From CAVZTX01 sp963778375 (lineage in GTDB: Bacteria; Chloroflexota; Ktedonobacteria; Ktedonobacterales; Ktedonobacteraceae): a stretch of 64,000 bases of DNA. The notes beneath the pieces were generated by a model. That model did no database searches and was not told the origin of the DNA. It worked only from the letters and a program-made list of their open reading frames with translations. The DNA lies in NCBI GenBank assembly GCA_963778375.1, contig CAVZTX010000002.1:124001-188000 (forward strand), in the 5' to 3' direction. Below are positions 25,581 to 34,256 of the stretch, one piece after another. The stretch's first letter is position 1. Each line of letters opens with the position of its first letter. A program made the translations under genes and the position numbers.

Positions 25581-27086
25581 TTACCAGGGACGTAGGGGTG
25601 GGTGACGGTCACGACGGCGACGTAGGTCAGTCAGTTGATCGTTGCGTCCGAGGGCGATCAGGCGATCTTCAATGCGTTGGCGTGGGCAGTACAGGTCGGG
25701 ATCGAGGCCGACGCGCAATTGTTCTTGAAATGGATCGCGTATGCCATCAGGTCCCGTAGTGTAGCTCCAGAGCCACTCGAGTAGCAGGTGATCGAGTTGT
25801 GCAACGGTCTCGGTATGCGAGCTGGCAATGTTCTGTGTCTGGTTGGGATCAATCTGCATGTCGAACAGATACAATGGATCGTAAGGATACAGGCCTGAGT
25901 GAATGGTGCGGATCAGCCGATAACGGGGAGTGCGTACTGCGCGCTGGAACGAGTAGATGCCTGTGCCAAGTACCAGGTAGTCGCGAGGAGTAAAGGATTC
26001 TCCGTACAGAGCTTTGGTGAAACTGACGCCATCCCAGCGTAAGGGCACCTCTATGCCCAGCAGGTCGAGCACCGTTGGAGCCAGGTCCAGTTGATAGATC
26101 AAGCCATTCACTTCGCGGCTGGCATCAGATATATTTTGTCTATCCATCACACCGGGCCAATAGATGATGAGCGGTACGTGGGTCGTACCTTCACAGGCAT
26201 TGCCGTGCTCGAAGTACATGCCAAGCTCGCCGATTGACTCACCATGATCGGCGCTGATAATGATTGCTGTCTCATCGCGGACACCGAGATGCTCGAGCAG
26301 ATCAAGCAACTCACCAATCTTCTCATCAACATAAGCAATACCGGCATCGTGTCCATCGATAAAGCCTATGTAGGTTTCGTAGGTATCAGGATTGCCCTGG
26401 GGCATGCGGCGAGTACGAGCCGTTTGCGGGTTTTGCCAATTGCTCTCGCACCACCAATCGCGAGCGGTACGAGGACCATAGTAATCTTGAGCGTGGTGAG
26501 CGATTGTCTCGGCATCTGGGTAAACTGGACCGGGGTGGCTGCGAACGCGATCAAAGTACCTTTCGGGAGCAGCATAAGGATGATGGACATCCCAGTAGTT
26601 GACGTGCAGGAACCAGTTGTCTTGCGTTCCATTCGTTTGCAGCCAATTGGTGACCTTGTCATTTACCTCGCTGGCGGTTTCGCTGCCACCGCGTAACTGA
26701 TTACCGAAGGGCTGGCTGAAGCCTGCGAAGAACCACCAGGCAAGGTGACGTTGACCAAAGCTGGAGAAACTGACGGTCTCCCAGCCGGCCAATTGCAGAG
26801 AACGCATCCACATGCGGCGGCTGGTATCGTGTGTACTGCCGCGTCCGGCATAGCGCAACTGGCTGGCAGGGCCATCATGGCAGGTCACACCGTTGTTGAT
26901 GCCGAGCCGACCTGAGAAGAGGGCGGCCCGACTGGGCAGACAGGGTGCATCAGAGGTGTGGCAGTTACGAAAGAGGATACCCCGACGGGCTATGGCATCA
27001 ATGACGGGCGATGTTGGACGCCGGTAACCGTAGCAGCCGAGGTGGTCGGGTCGGCATGAATCGATGTCGATGTAGAGTATTCGCAT
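25581..27086 (-). CDS. Type I sulfatase (Cys-type), sulfatase 2
   Basis: 501 residues from ATG 27086. ILYIDIDSCRPDHLGCYG opens the fold and APCLPSRAALFSGR contains the formylglycine precursor Cys49. IISADHGESIGELGMYFEHG provides the second metal site. Its start overlaps the stop of the maturase gene as TAATG, so translation is coupled to its own activator. The protein is soluble without a signal peptide. Which sulfate ester it cleaves cannot be told from sequence alone. Confidence 0.93.
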   Translation of the reverse strand: MRILYIDIDSCRPDHLGCYGYRRPTSPVIDAIARRGILFRNCHTSDAPCLPSRAALFSGRLGINNGVTCHDGPASQLRYAGRGSTHDTSRRMWMRSLQLAGWETVSFSSFGQRHLAWWFFAGFSQPFGNQLRGGSETASEVNDKVTNWLQTNGTQDNWFLHVNYWDVHHPYAAPERYFDRVRSHPGPVYPDAETIAHHAQDYYGPRTARDWWCESNWQNPQTARTRRMPQGNPDTYETYIGFIDGHDAGIAYVDEKIGELLDLLEHLGVRDETAIIISADHGESIGELGMYFEHGNACEGTTHVPLIIYWPGVMDRQNISDASREVNGLIYQLDLAPTVLDLLGIEVPLRWDGVSFTKALYGESFTPRDYLVLGTGIYSFQRAVRTPRYRLIRTIHSGLYPYDPLYLFDMQIDPNQTQNIASSHTETVAQLDHLLLEWLWSYTTGPDGIRDPFQEQLRVGLDPDLYCPRQRIEDRLIALGRNDQLTDLRRRRDRHPPLRPW

Positions 27087-28441
27087 TATCTTCCGTGGCA
27101 TTTCTTGAATTTGCGGTTGCTTCCGCAGGGACAGAGGTCGTTGCGACTGGCCTGGGCAAGGCGGCGTTGTAAGTCCAGTTCCTCCTGGGCAAGGTAGTAC
27201 ATGATGTTGGCGGGTGCACGGCCAGCTTGCAGTTCCTGTGCCATTCTACGCATGGGTGGATCGATGTGGGTGAAGAAAGCTTTGTAGCCATCACAGAGGT
27301 AGTTCAGGCCGAGTTCACCATCGCGGGTGAGCAGGATGCGATCTTTGGGGCATCCACCATTGCAGACGAAGCGGACAGCGCATTCTCTACAGTAGCCGGG
27401 CAAGGTGTCATGTTTGTCTCGCCCAAATTGTTGCTGCTGTTGCGAGCTGACCATCTTTAGCAGAGGGAGTTGCCGAATATTTCCAAGTTTGTAGCGAGGC
27501 TCGACGAAGTGATCACATGAATAGACATCGCCGTTGTGTTCCATTGCAAGGGCATTGCCGCAGGTTTTCTCAAAGATGCATAAGCCTGGACGTTCGCCGA
27601 CCCAGGCAGCGAGGGCTACATCGAAGATTTGTACGTAGATACGGCCGACGTCGTGTCGCACCCATTCGTCGAAAACGGCGATCAGAAAATCGCCGTATTG
27701 TCGACCGGTTACGGAACGGGCGGAGATGTTGGATGGGAAAACGGGGACGAGGGTTACCTGTCCCCCAGACAGGGTTCCCGCAAGGGGCCCCTCCCCTGCC
27801 CCTACAGGGACGTCACATGTATCGTGTTCGACAATGGGGATGAATTGTATAAACTGGGTGCCGACCTCATCCCGTAGGAAGGTGTAGATCTCCAATGGAT
27901 GGTGAACGTTGGCGGCGTGGAGGGTGGTGAGGATATTAAATTCAACGTGGTGTTTTTTGAGCAGGGCGAGACCGGCCATGACGCGGTCAAAGGTGGGTTT
28001 GCCGCCTTTATCAACACGGTAGGCATCGTGTAGTTCGCGGGGGCCATCGAGGCTGAGACCGATTAAGAAATCATTTTCGTGGAAGAACTGGCACCATTCG
28101 TCGTTCAGTGTTGTACCGTTGGTTTGCAGGGTATTTGAAATGCGCATATCTGGTCGCGCATACTTGTACTGGAACTCTAGCGCAAGGCGGAAGAAGTCCA
28201 GACCCATGAGTGTAGGCTCGCCACCATGCCAGGCAAAAGTGACTTCGGGGACGCGCTGGGCCTCGATATATTGACGGGTGTACTCTTCAAGCAGGTCTCT
28301 GGCCATGCGGAAGCGGCTGCCTGGATACAACAATTCCTTCGCGAGGTAGTAGCAATAGGCGCAATCGAGATTACAGATGGCTCCACGCGGTTTGAGCATC
28401 ACGTGGAAGGCCGAGGGTGCAAGCGTCATCATTTCACTCAT
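27086..28441 (-). CDS. Anaerobic sulfatase-maturating enzyme with C-terminal SEC-C motif
   Basis: 451 residues. The radical SAM cluster CNLDCAYC is at 23-30 and two SPASM-type Cys groups follow (CGNALAMEHNGDVYSC; CRECAVRFVCNGGCPKD), the anSME layout that oxidises the sulfatase Cys to formylglycine. The end, RNDLCPCGSNRKFKKCHGR, is a SEC-C zinc motif, an addition to the basic enzyme. About 24 residues (VPVGAGEGPLAGTLSGGQV and on) interrupt the conserved stretch between IVEHDTCD and SARSVTGRQYG and match a GC-rich repeat. AAGGAG precedes the ATG. It lies between sulfatases 2 and 3, which it should activate along with sulfatase 1. Confidence 0.92.
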   Translation of the reverse strand: MSEMMTLAPSAFHVMLKPRGAICNLDCAYCYYLAKELLYPGSRFRMARDLLEEYTRQYIEAQRVPEVTFAWHGGEPTLMGLDFFRLALEFQYKYARPDMRISNTLQTNGTTLNDEWCQFFHENDFLIGLSLDGPRELHDAYRVDKGGKPTFDRVMAGLALLKKHHVEFNILTTLHAANVHHPLEIYTFLRDEVGTQFIQFIPIVEHDTCDVPVGAGEGPLAGTLSGGQVTLVPVFPSNISARSVTGRQYGDFLIAVFDEWVRHDVGRIYVQIFDVALAAWVGERPGLCIFEKTCGNALAMEHNGDVYSCDHFVEPRYKLGNIRQLPLLKMVSSQQQQQFGRDKHDTLPGYCRECAVRFVCNGGCPKDRILLTRDGELGLNYLCDGYKAFFTHIDPPMRRMAQELQAGRAPANIMYYLAQEELDLQRRLAQASRNDLCPCGSNRKFKKCHGR

Positions 28442-28453
28442 CTGCGCATCTCC

Positions 28454-29929
28454 TTATCGCGAATCAGCATGGTATGGCACAACATCGCAGGTTTCCTGAT
28501 AGAATGTAAGCATGCGGTCTTTGAGCAGTGCGAGCACCTCTGTTAAAGATGGATCGTCGATGCGGTTCTGCAATTCGAGGGGATCGGAACGTAGATCGTA
28601 GAGTTCATCAGACTCATAGAGGCGACGGACATACTTGAAGTCCTTCGTACGGCACATAGTGGCTTTGCCATGTTCAGGGCCTTCGCTGCACTGCAAACTC
28701 AAGCGAGGCCAGTAGAGGCCCTGGGGATTCTGAGAAGAGATGCTCTCCAACTCCATGGCTTGCGTCTCGCCGTGTAAGCGACCACCCTCACAGAAGACCA
28801 CATCGTGTCCCTCCTCGCTTTCACCTGTCAGCAATGGCAGAAGTGAGCGCCCAAAGTGACTGTGCTGCGGTGCAATCTCGGTTACGGCTTCAATGGTAGC
28901 GGGCACGTCGATCAACTCGACCAAGGCATCGCGAATACCGGGCTTGACCAGCATCGAAGCGGGTAGTTTGACGAGCAATGGTACACGGGTCAAACAATCT
29001 TCAAAGGTGTTCTGCGTTTTCTCAACCAATCCGTAGTCGCCAGCGAAATCACCATGGTCGGAGAAGAAAAAGATAGCTGTATCGTCGTAGATATTCGCCT
29101 CGCGTAAGACATTCAGGATGAGGCTGAATTGATAATCGACGCGGGCACACATAGCGTAGTATGTTGCACGCAGCTCAGTCCAACGGTCTTCGGTCCAGGT
29201 TCGCAGGTGCAGCCGCTCGGCAATGCCTTTGAGTGTGGCTGGTTTGCCAGTCCAGTTCTCCGGGCAGGGAGTACGTGGAGGCAGCTTAGATCGATCAATT
29301 GAGCTATACCAGGGGTCTTCTACGGCATAGGGTGGATGTGGATAGAGTAGCGGGAGATAGAAGCAAAGGGGTTGATCGCTGGGGGCATTCCGAATGGCGC
29401 TGATAGCGCCTAGGATCATGGCCCAATCGTAGTTGTAATAATAAGGCTCGTCAGGAGCTTTATCAATCCGTCCGTAGTAGAAAGAGTAGTAGGTGTCGCT
29501 ATCCGGCTCACCGCGCCAATTCTCCCTGGGTGGATTCCCCAGTGGTGGCAATTGTGGAGGGTCGGGCTTGTACTTTACATCGCAGTAGGCGTTGAAGCCA
29601 TTTTGCGCGGGCACCACGTCGTTTTTACCACCCCACCAGACAAAGTAGCCATTGTCCTTCAAGGTTTTCAGCAGCATTGGTTCGTCAGGCTGCAACATGT
29701 AGTGCATCGTGCGATGACCATGTACATGCGGATACCAGCCGGTCAGAAATGAGCAGCGACTGGGGGTACAGACCGGATTCTGGCAGTAGGCATGACGGAA
29801 GGAGACGGCGTCGGTCTGCATCCATGCATCGAGCGTTGGTGTCAATGCTGCTGGATTCCCCATGTGACCAATTACATCGCCGCGCCACTCGTCAGGATTG
29901 AAGATTAGTATATGTGGACGAGCCGTCAT
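28454..29929 (-). CDS. Type I sulfatase (Cys-type), sulfatase 3
   Basis: 491 residues with ILIFNPDEWRGDVIGHMGNP at the start and NPVCTPSRCSFLTGWYP carrying Cys54 for formylglycine. FFFSDHGDFAGDYGLVEK is the second metal site. It is more distant from sulfatases 1 and 2 than they are from each other's general pattern, so a different sulfate position or sugar is plausible. No signal peptide is present. The maturase begins 12 bp downstream, in the same operon. Confidence 0.93.
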   Translation of the reverse strand: MTARPHILIFNPDEWRGDVIGHMGNPAALTPTLDAWMQTDAVSFRHAYCQNPVCTPSRCSFLTGWYPHVHGHRTMHYMLQPDEPMLLKTLKDNGYFVWWGGKNDVVPAQNGFNAYCDVKYKPDPPQLPPLGNPPRENWRGEPDSDTYYSFYYGRIDKAPDEPYYYNYDWAMILGAISAIRNAPSDQPLCFYLPLLYPHPPYAVEDPWYSSIDRSKLPPRTPCPENWTGKPATLKGIAERLHLRTWTEDRWTELRATYYAMCARVDYQFSLILNVLREANIYDDTAIFFFSDHGDFAGDYGLVEKTQNTFEDCLTRVPLLVKLPASMLVKPGIRDALVELIDVPATIEAVTEIAPQHSHFGRSLLPLLTGESEEGHDVVFCEGGRLHGETQAMELESISSQNPQGLYWPRLSLQCSEGPEHGKATMCRTKDFKYVRRLYESDELYDLRSDPLELQNRIDDPSLTEVLALLKDRMLTFYQETCDVVPYHADSR

Positions 29930-30136
29930 GCCAAATGCTTTCTAGTCCCGGCTCCTCACACGAGTACCGGGCCGGCAGGCACAAGGCCTGTCCCTACATG
30001 TTGTCTTACCCACCACTCCCCGGCGGGCCACACAGTCCCCCAGACTGCGTCCATAAAGGCCCACCCCGCACCTCTCCACCGCCCTCGCCCCTACGGACAT
30101 TGGGCAGGTCGACGTTAAATTGACGCAGATAAGACT
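29930..30136. repeat. Intergenic dispersed repeats (two kinds)
   Basis: 207 bp between sulfatase 3 and the solute-binding protein. It contains a 26-nt block (29974-29999, GGCAGGCACAAGGCCTGTCC then CTACAT) that recurs exactly at 33663-33688 inside a permease gene, and then copy B of the 44-nt block (30019-30062) found at 25482-25525. Confidence 0.75.
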
Positions 30137-31816
30137 CTATCCATGCAATGCTTTGGTATACTCCTGGGCAATTTGGGTGCCGCCTTGAGATTTCCATTCG
30201 CTGATGAGGGTGTTCAGGGCGGTAAGTGGATCGAGACCTCTGACGATGCGCAGTACACGGTCATTGATCAGGCTGTCGAGAACGGGCTGTTGTTTTGCCG
30301 CAGTCGGAGAGATCAGGCCAGCGGTAGGATTAGCAATGCCCATCTGAAGCAAATGTAGCGTATACTGCTGAGCGACGGGAGCCAGGGGTGGATCGGCAGG
30401 GAAGTAGTAAACGGGATTCGGGAACGCAACATTTACCAGGCTGCCAATCTCGTTTGTACCCGTCGGAGTGAGCGCACGAATGTGATTCGAACCAACTCTG
30501 CTGTCCCAACCATCGATACCAAGGGAGAGGAACGTAGCCTCTTCGCTGAATATTGGCGCAGCCAGGTAGTTGAGGATACGCAAAAGCTCCTTTACCCGAT
30601 TAGGATCGCTGATCGACGATGGAATGCCTGTGGAACCGAGGAAACCACGGCTGAGCCAATAGCTGGCAGGGCCACCAGTGGCTCCGAACGGTACCAGCAC
30701 ACCCACATCGGCATCTGGATTGAGCGTTTTGAATTTCGTCCTCATGTCGTATAGAACACTGAAGCCATCTACGAACGAGCCGAACTTACCGGCCAGGAAG
30801 TTTTGCTTCGTCTGTAGGCCGGTTTGCGTGAGCGAGCCAGGATAAAAGAGACCTGCCGAGTACATCTTCGTCATAAATGCAACGGCCTCTTTGTACTCAT
30901 TTGTCTGAATGAAGTAGGTCAGACTTCCATTCAATTCCTGCCTCCATTGGTTCGGCACGTTGAACATGTTCATGAAGAAGGCAAGTGTCTCGATACCGGT
31001 TGCGGCAAATCCCATGCCCCAGGTAGGACTGCTACCAGCGGGATGACCCTTTGTGAATGCTAGCATCAGCTTGTAAAAGTCGTTGGCATTCTTGGGATTG
31101 GGGATACCGACCTTTTGTGCCCAGTCCTTGCGGTAGAGCATAGTTCCACCGGTGAAGCCGAAGGGGCGAGGTACTCCATATATCTTACCGTTAATCGCTA
31201 CATTCTTCCAAAGAAGCGATGGAAAGCGAGCCAGGTTGGGATATTCGTAGAGCGCAGTACCGGTGAGATAGGGCGTCAGGTCGGTAAAGGCACCCTCCTG
31301 GATCGCCTGTGCCAGCGAAGGAGCAATGCCTGTATCCATGTAAAAGAGATCGGGCAGGTTTCCGCTCGCTAGCAACGTGCCTACCTTTTCAGCATAGTTG
31401 GCATTGCCAAGCGCATGGTTCACGTTCCAGGTCACATTCAGGCGGCTTTCCAACTCTTGCCAGTACCTGTTCATGTTATGGGGAATTTCCGGCGGGACAT
31501 ATGTTATTGAGAAGACATTGACCGTACCACCCTGACCAGGCGGAGTACTGACCGATTGGAAGGCTGGTAGTGGAACGGTAAAGGCATCTGGCACGCCGGC
31601 AGCGGGCGATGGGAAGTAGGTTTTGTTAAGCGAGGCTTGAGCGGTAGCCGTGACGGCGGCCGGTCCTACGGTAGGTAGTTTATGTATCGGTGCCGGACCT
31701 GACGAATTACAGGCAGCAAGTAATGCGCCCCCAGCCGTCATTGACGCTACTTGCATAAAGCGGCGGCGACTGTATTTAGATACGTCATCCTCTGTTTTGT
31801 TGTTCTCTTCGTTCAT
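30137..31816 (-). CDS. Sugar ABC transporter solute-binding lipoprotein (family 1, LipO-like)
   Basis: 559 residues. The N-terminus has a twin-arginine motif (SRRRFMQVAS) and a lipobox (ALLAAC), so it should be exported folded by Tat and lipid-anchored. The body is a family 1 extracellular binding protein: NVFSITYVPPEIPHNMNRYW, LPDLFYMDTG, and WLSRGFLGSTGIPSSI. Length and the companion LplB/YtcP-type permeases fit oligosaccharide importers of about 500-560 residues. AGGGGG precedes the ATG. It binds the sugar brought in for the sulfatases downstream; the ligand is unknown. No ATPase gene is present in the locus. Confidence 0.9.
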   Translation of the reverse strand: MNEENNKTEDDVSKYSRRRFMQVASMTAGGALLAACNSSGPAPIHKLPTVGPAAVTATAQASLNKTYFPSPAAGVPDAFTVPLPAFQSVSTPPGQGGTVNVFSITYVPPEIPHNMNRYWQELESRLNVTWNVNHALGNANYAEKVGTLLASGNLPDLFYMDTGIAPSLAQAIQEGAFTDLTPYLTGTALYEYPNLARFPSLLWKNVAINGKIYGVPRPFGFTGGTMLYRKDWAQKVGIPNPKNANDFYKLMLAFTKGHPAGSSPTWGMGFAATGIETLAFFMNMFNVPNQWRQELNGSLTYFIQTNEYKEAVAFMTKMYSAGLFYPGSLTQTGLQTKQNFLAGKFGSFVDGFSVLYDMRTKFKTLNPDADVGVLVPFGATGGPASYWLSRGFLGSTGIPSSISDPNRVKELLRILNYLAAPIFSEEATFLSLGIDGWDSRVGSNHIRALTPTGTNEIGSLVNVAFPNPVYYFPADPPLAPVAQQYTLHLLQMGIANPTAGLISPTAAKQQPVLDSLINDRVLRIVRGLDPLTALNTLISEWKSQGGTQIAQEYTKALHG

Positions 31817-31846
31817 AATGGTTCCCCCTTTTAATAATTGGATGAA

Positions 31847-32719
31847 CTACCCCTTGATCGACCCGGTTAAGACGCCCTTGGAGAAATATTTCTGCAAGAA
31901 CGGATAGACAAGTAAAATCGGCAATGTAGCTATCACTACGACTGCCATCGTGATGGTCAGGTCAGGTGGTGGTGTCTGTCCCGGGAGGGTCTGGCTGATT
32001 GGTTGTCCTCCCTGGAGCACGAGTAGCCGCAAGATGACCGAGACCGGGTACAATTGGCTGTTATTCAGGTAAATGGTAGCTTCGAAGAAATCATTCCAGT
32101 GGGCTACGGCGTAGAAAAGGGCGATGGCGGCCAGGGCTGCTTTGGATAGTGGTAAAACGATGTTCCACAGTATGCGCAGGTCGTTGGCTCCATCTAGCCG
32201 GGCACTGTCTATGAGTTCTTCTGGAATGGTCAGGAAAAACTGGCGCAGCACCACAAGGTTGAAGGGAATAATGGCACTCGGAATGATCAAGGACCACAAG
32301 GAGTCGATCAGCCCGAATTGCCTGACGACGAGATACTTTGTGATGAGGCCAGGGGTGATAAGGAGGGCAAGCAGGACGAGCCAGAGCGCGACCTTGCCCC
32401 CAGGTACGCCTTTGCGACTCAGGGCATAGGCCATAGTGACGGTCAGGAGCATATTAAAGGCGGTCCCCACCACGGCCAGAAAAATGCTGATCTCAAGGCC
32501 CTGGACAATTCCACTCCCCTGTAGCACCCAATTGTAGGCGTCCAGGGTAGGATGCAGCGGAAATATAATCAGCTTGCCATCGGCAACATCTGTACTGCTT
32601 GAAAGACTGACGGCCAGTATATAGATGAAGGGGAAGAGCACGATGATTGCCAGGACAAGCATGATCGCTCGTAGGCCCCACCGGCTCAGAAGGCTTTGTT
32701 TTTCCAGCCAGGGCATCAT
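31847..32719 (-). CDS. Carbohydrate ABC transporter permease, YtcP/MalG type
   Basis: 290 residues from ATG 32719, chosen because GAGAAGGGGG lies upstream and the previous gene stops 2 bp before it. Six membrane helices are visible, with the EAA-loop region LIDSARLDGANDLRILWNIVLPLSKAA (read in two parts) that contacts the ATPase. The C-terminal FLQKYFSKGVLTGSIKG is characteristic of the YtcP-like group. It pairs with the next upstream permease. Confidence 0.9.
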   Translation of the reverse strand: MMPWLEKQSLLSRWGLRAIMLVLAIIVLFPFIYILAVSLSSSTDVADGKLIIFPLHPTLDAYNWVLQGSGIVQGLEISIFLAVVGTAFNMLLTVTMAYALSRKGVPGGKVALWLVLLALLITPGLITKYLVVRQFGLIDSLWSLIIPSAIIPFNLVVLRQFFLTIPEELIDSARLDGANDLRILWNIVLPLSKAALAAIALFYAVAHWNDFFEATIYLNNSQLYPVSVILRLLVLQGGQPISQTLPGQTPPPDLTITMAVVVIATLPILLVYPFLQKYFSKGVLTGSIKG

Positions 32720-32720
32720 T

Positions 32721-33887
32721 TTAGAATAGTCCCCCTTCTCCAAACTTTTTAGCGGTCCTATTGGCAGCGAAAACCAGGAGCGCGCCGATGAGCAGCTTGA
32801 TCAGGGCCACAGCCGCGGCAAAGCCCCAATCACCATTGACAATGCCACGAGAGTAGACAAAGGTATCAACGACTTCAGAGGCGTTCAATCCTACAGCAGT
32901 GCGTTGCAGGAAAATCTGCTCGAAGCCGGTGCTTAGAATAGTTCCAATCCTAAGTATCAACAGCAGTGTGATGATGCCGCGCATGCCGGGCAGGGTGATG
33001 TGCCATATGCGCCGCCATTTGCCAGCGCCATCCATTACCGCTGCTTCGTAGAGACTGAGTTCAATGGCAGTAATGGCGGCCATGAAAATAATGGTGCTCC
33101 ATCCGCTCTCCTTCCAAATTACCTGCAAGACCACCAATGGCTTGAAGAAATCGGGATTGGCCATAATATCAAGCGGCTTGCCACCTATTCCAACCAGGAA
33201 ATGATCTAAGAAACCGTCGCCGCCAAACATTTGCTGCCAGATGCTTATTACGAGCACCCAGCCGAGGAAGTGTGGGAGATACAGGATACTCTGCATGAAA
33301 CGCTTGAAACGTTCACTGATGATGGCATTGAGCAATAAAGCGAGTACGATACCCACCGGGAAGGCGAAGATGATCTGTAGGACGCTGATGACAAGCGTGT
33401 TCTGTATGACAATGCCGATCTCGGGGTCCGTGAAGACGTGGATAAAATTGGTGAACCCAACCCAGGGACTACGCAAGAATCCCAGGTAGGGTGAGTAGTC
33501 CTGGAAGGCGACGATGTTGCCTAACAGGGGTAGATAGTAGAAGGCGAGGAAGTAGAGCAGGCCGGGCAAAAGTAGCAGATAGACCCAACGGTTGCGCCAT
33601 AGGCGCAAGAGCCACACAGGGTAGGTAACCGGATAGGCACGAGGACCTCGCCCCGTACGCCAGGCAGGCACAAGGCCTGTCCCTACATTTTGGATGGCCC
33701 CATCCCCATTGTGCGACGAAGACGTGGGAGAAAAGACAACTATTTCTTGATTGGATGCGGAGGAGGTGATGGAGGGTGAGGCATCAGTAGGGGACGATGG
33801 GACCGATACATTGGCGGTGGGCACGATCAATCGGCCCCTACGGTTGTGTTCGTCCTTTGGCATGCGAACAAGATATATCTTCCGCAT
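32721..33887 (-). CDS. Carbohydrate ABC transporter permease, LplB/YteP type, with repeat-derived N-terminus
   Basis: 388 residues from ATG 33887 (GAGGAG 8 bp upstream). Membrane helices begin only after about 105 residues (WVYLLLLPGLLYFLAFYYLP). The EAA loop is YEAAVMDGAGKWRRIWHITLPG. The leader is low-complexity, and two stretches of it are dispersed repeats: NVGTGLVPAWRTG corresponds to the 26-nt repeat at 33663-33688, and RRGRLIVPTANVSVPSSPT to an element bounded by GTAGGGG and CCCCTAC (33787-33841). It heads the sulfatase locus. Confidence 0.88.
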   Translation of the reverse strand: MRKIYLVRMPKDEHNRRGRLIVPTANVSVPSSPTDASPSITSSASNQEIVVFSPTSSSHNGDGAIQNVGTGLVPAWRTGRGPRAYPVTYPVWLLRLWRNRWVYLLLLPGLLYFLAFYYLPLLGNIVAFQDYSPYLGFLRSPWVGFTNFIHVFTDPEIGIVIQNTLVISVLQIIFAFPVGIVLALLLNAIISERFKRFMQSILYLPHFLGWVLVISIWQQMFGGDGFLDHFLVGIGGKPLDIMANPDFFKPLVVLQVIWKESGWSTIIFMAAITAIELSLYEAAVMDGAGKWRRIWHITLPGMRGIITLLLILRIGTILSTGFEQIFLQRTAVGLNASEVVDTFVYSRGIVNGDWGFAAAVALIKLLIGALLVFAANRTAKKFGEGGLF

Positions 33888-34256
33888 TACGAAACTCCTC
33901 GAGTCGTGGTTAGATTTAAACTCACCAGTGCAAAGGTACATGCTTTCGACCGAGCCGTCAACCAATTAATCCGAAGTACTAGATGACTATCGAGATTGGA
34001 ATAGCGGGGATAGTCGGGACACTGAATTTATGTTTGGGGATGGTTTTGCGAATAGGGGTTGTCTGGCTGGGATACCAGTGACTTCGGGACATTGGTGGTT
34101 GAAGTTGGTGGTACAGGTTGCCTAAGTTGCATAGCGGAGCTTTGATTCGTGCGCGGGATTCCTCACTTGAATTTATCTTTATATCCATCTATAATCATGC
34201 TAGCTACAGCACTACCATCGGCTTCCCGATAGTCCCTTTACTTCAGACCCACCTAC
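33888..34256. other. Divergent intergenic region
   Basis: 369 bp between the permease and the divergent phosphotransferase. It has scattered TCGGGACA/CGGGACATTGG motifs (34016, 34083) like those in the tandem repeat at 23325-23580. It must hold the promoter of the sulfatase locus, but I cannot point to convincing hexamers. Confidence 0.45.
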
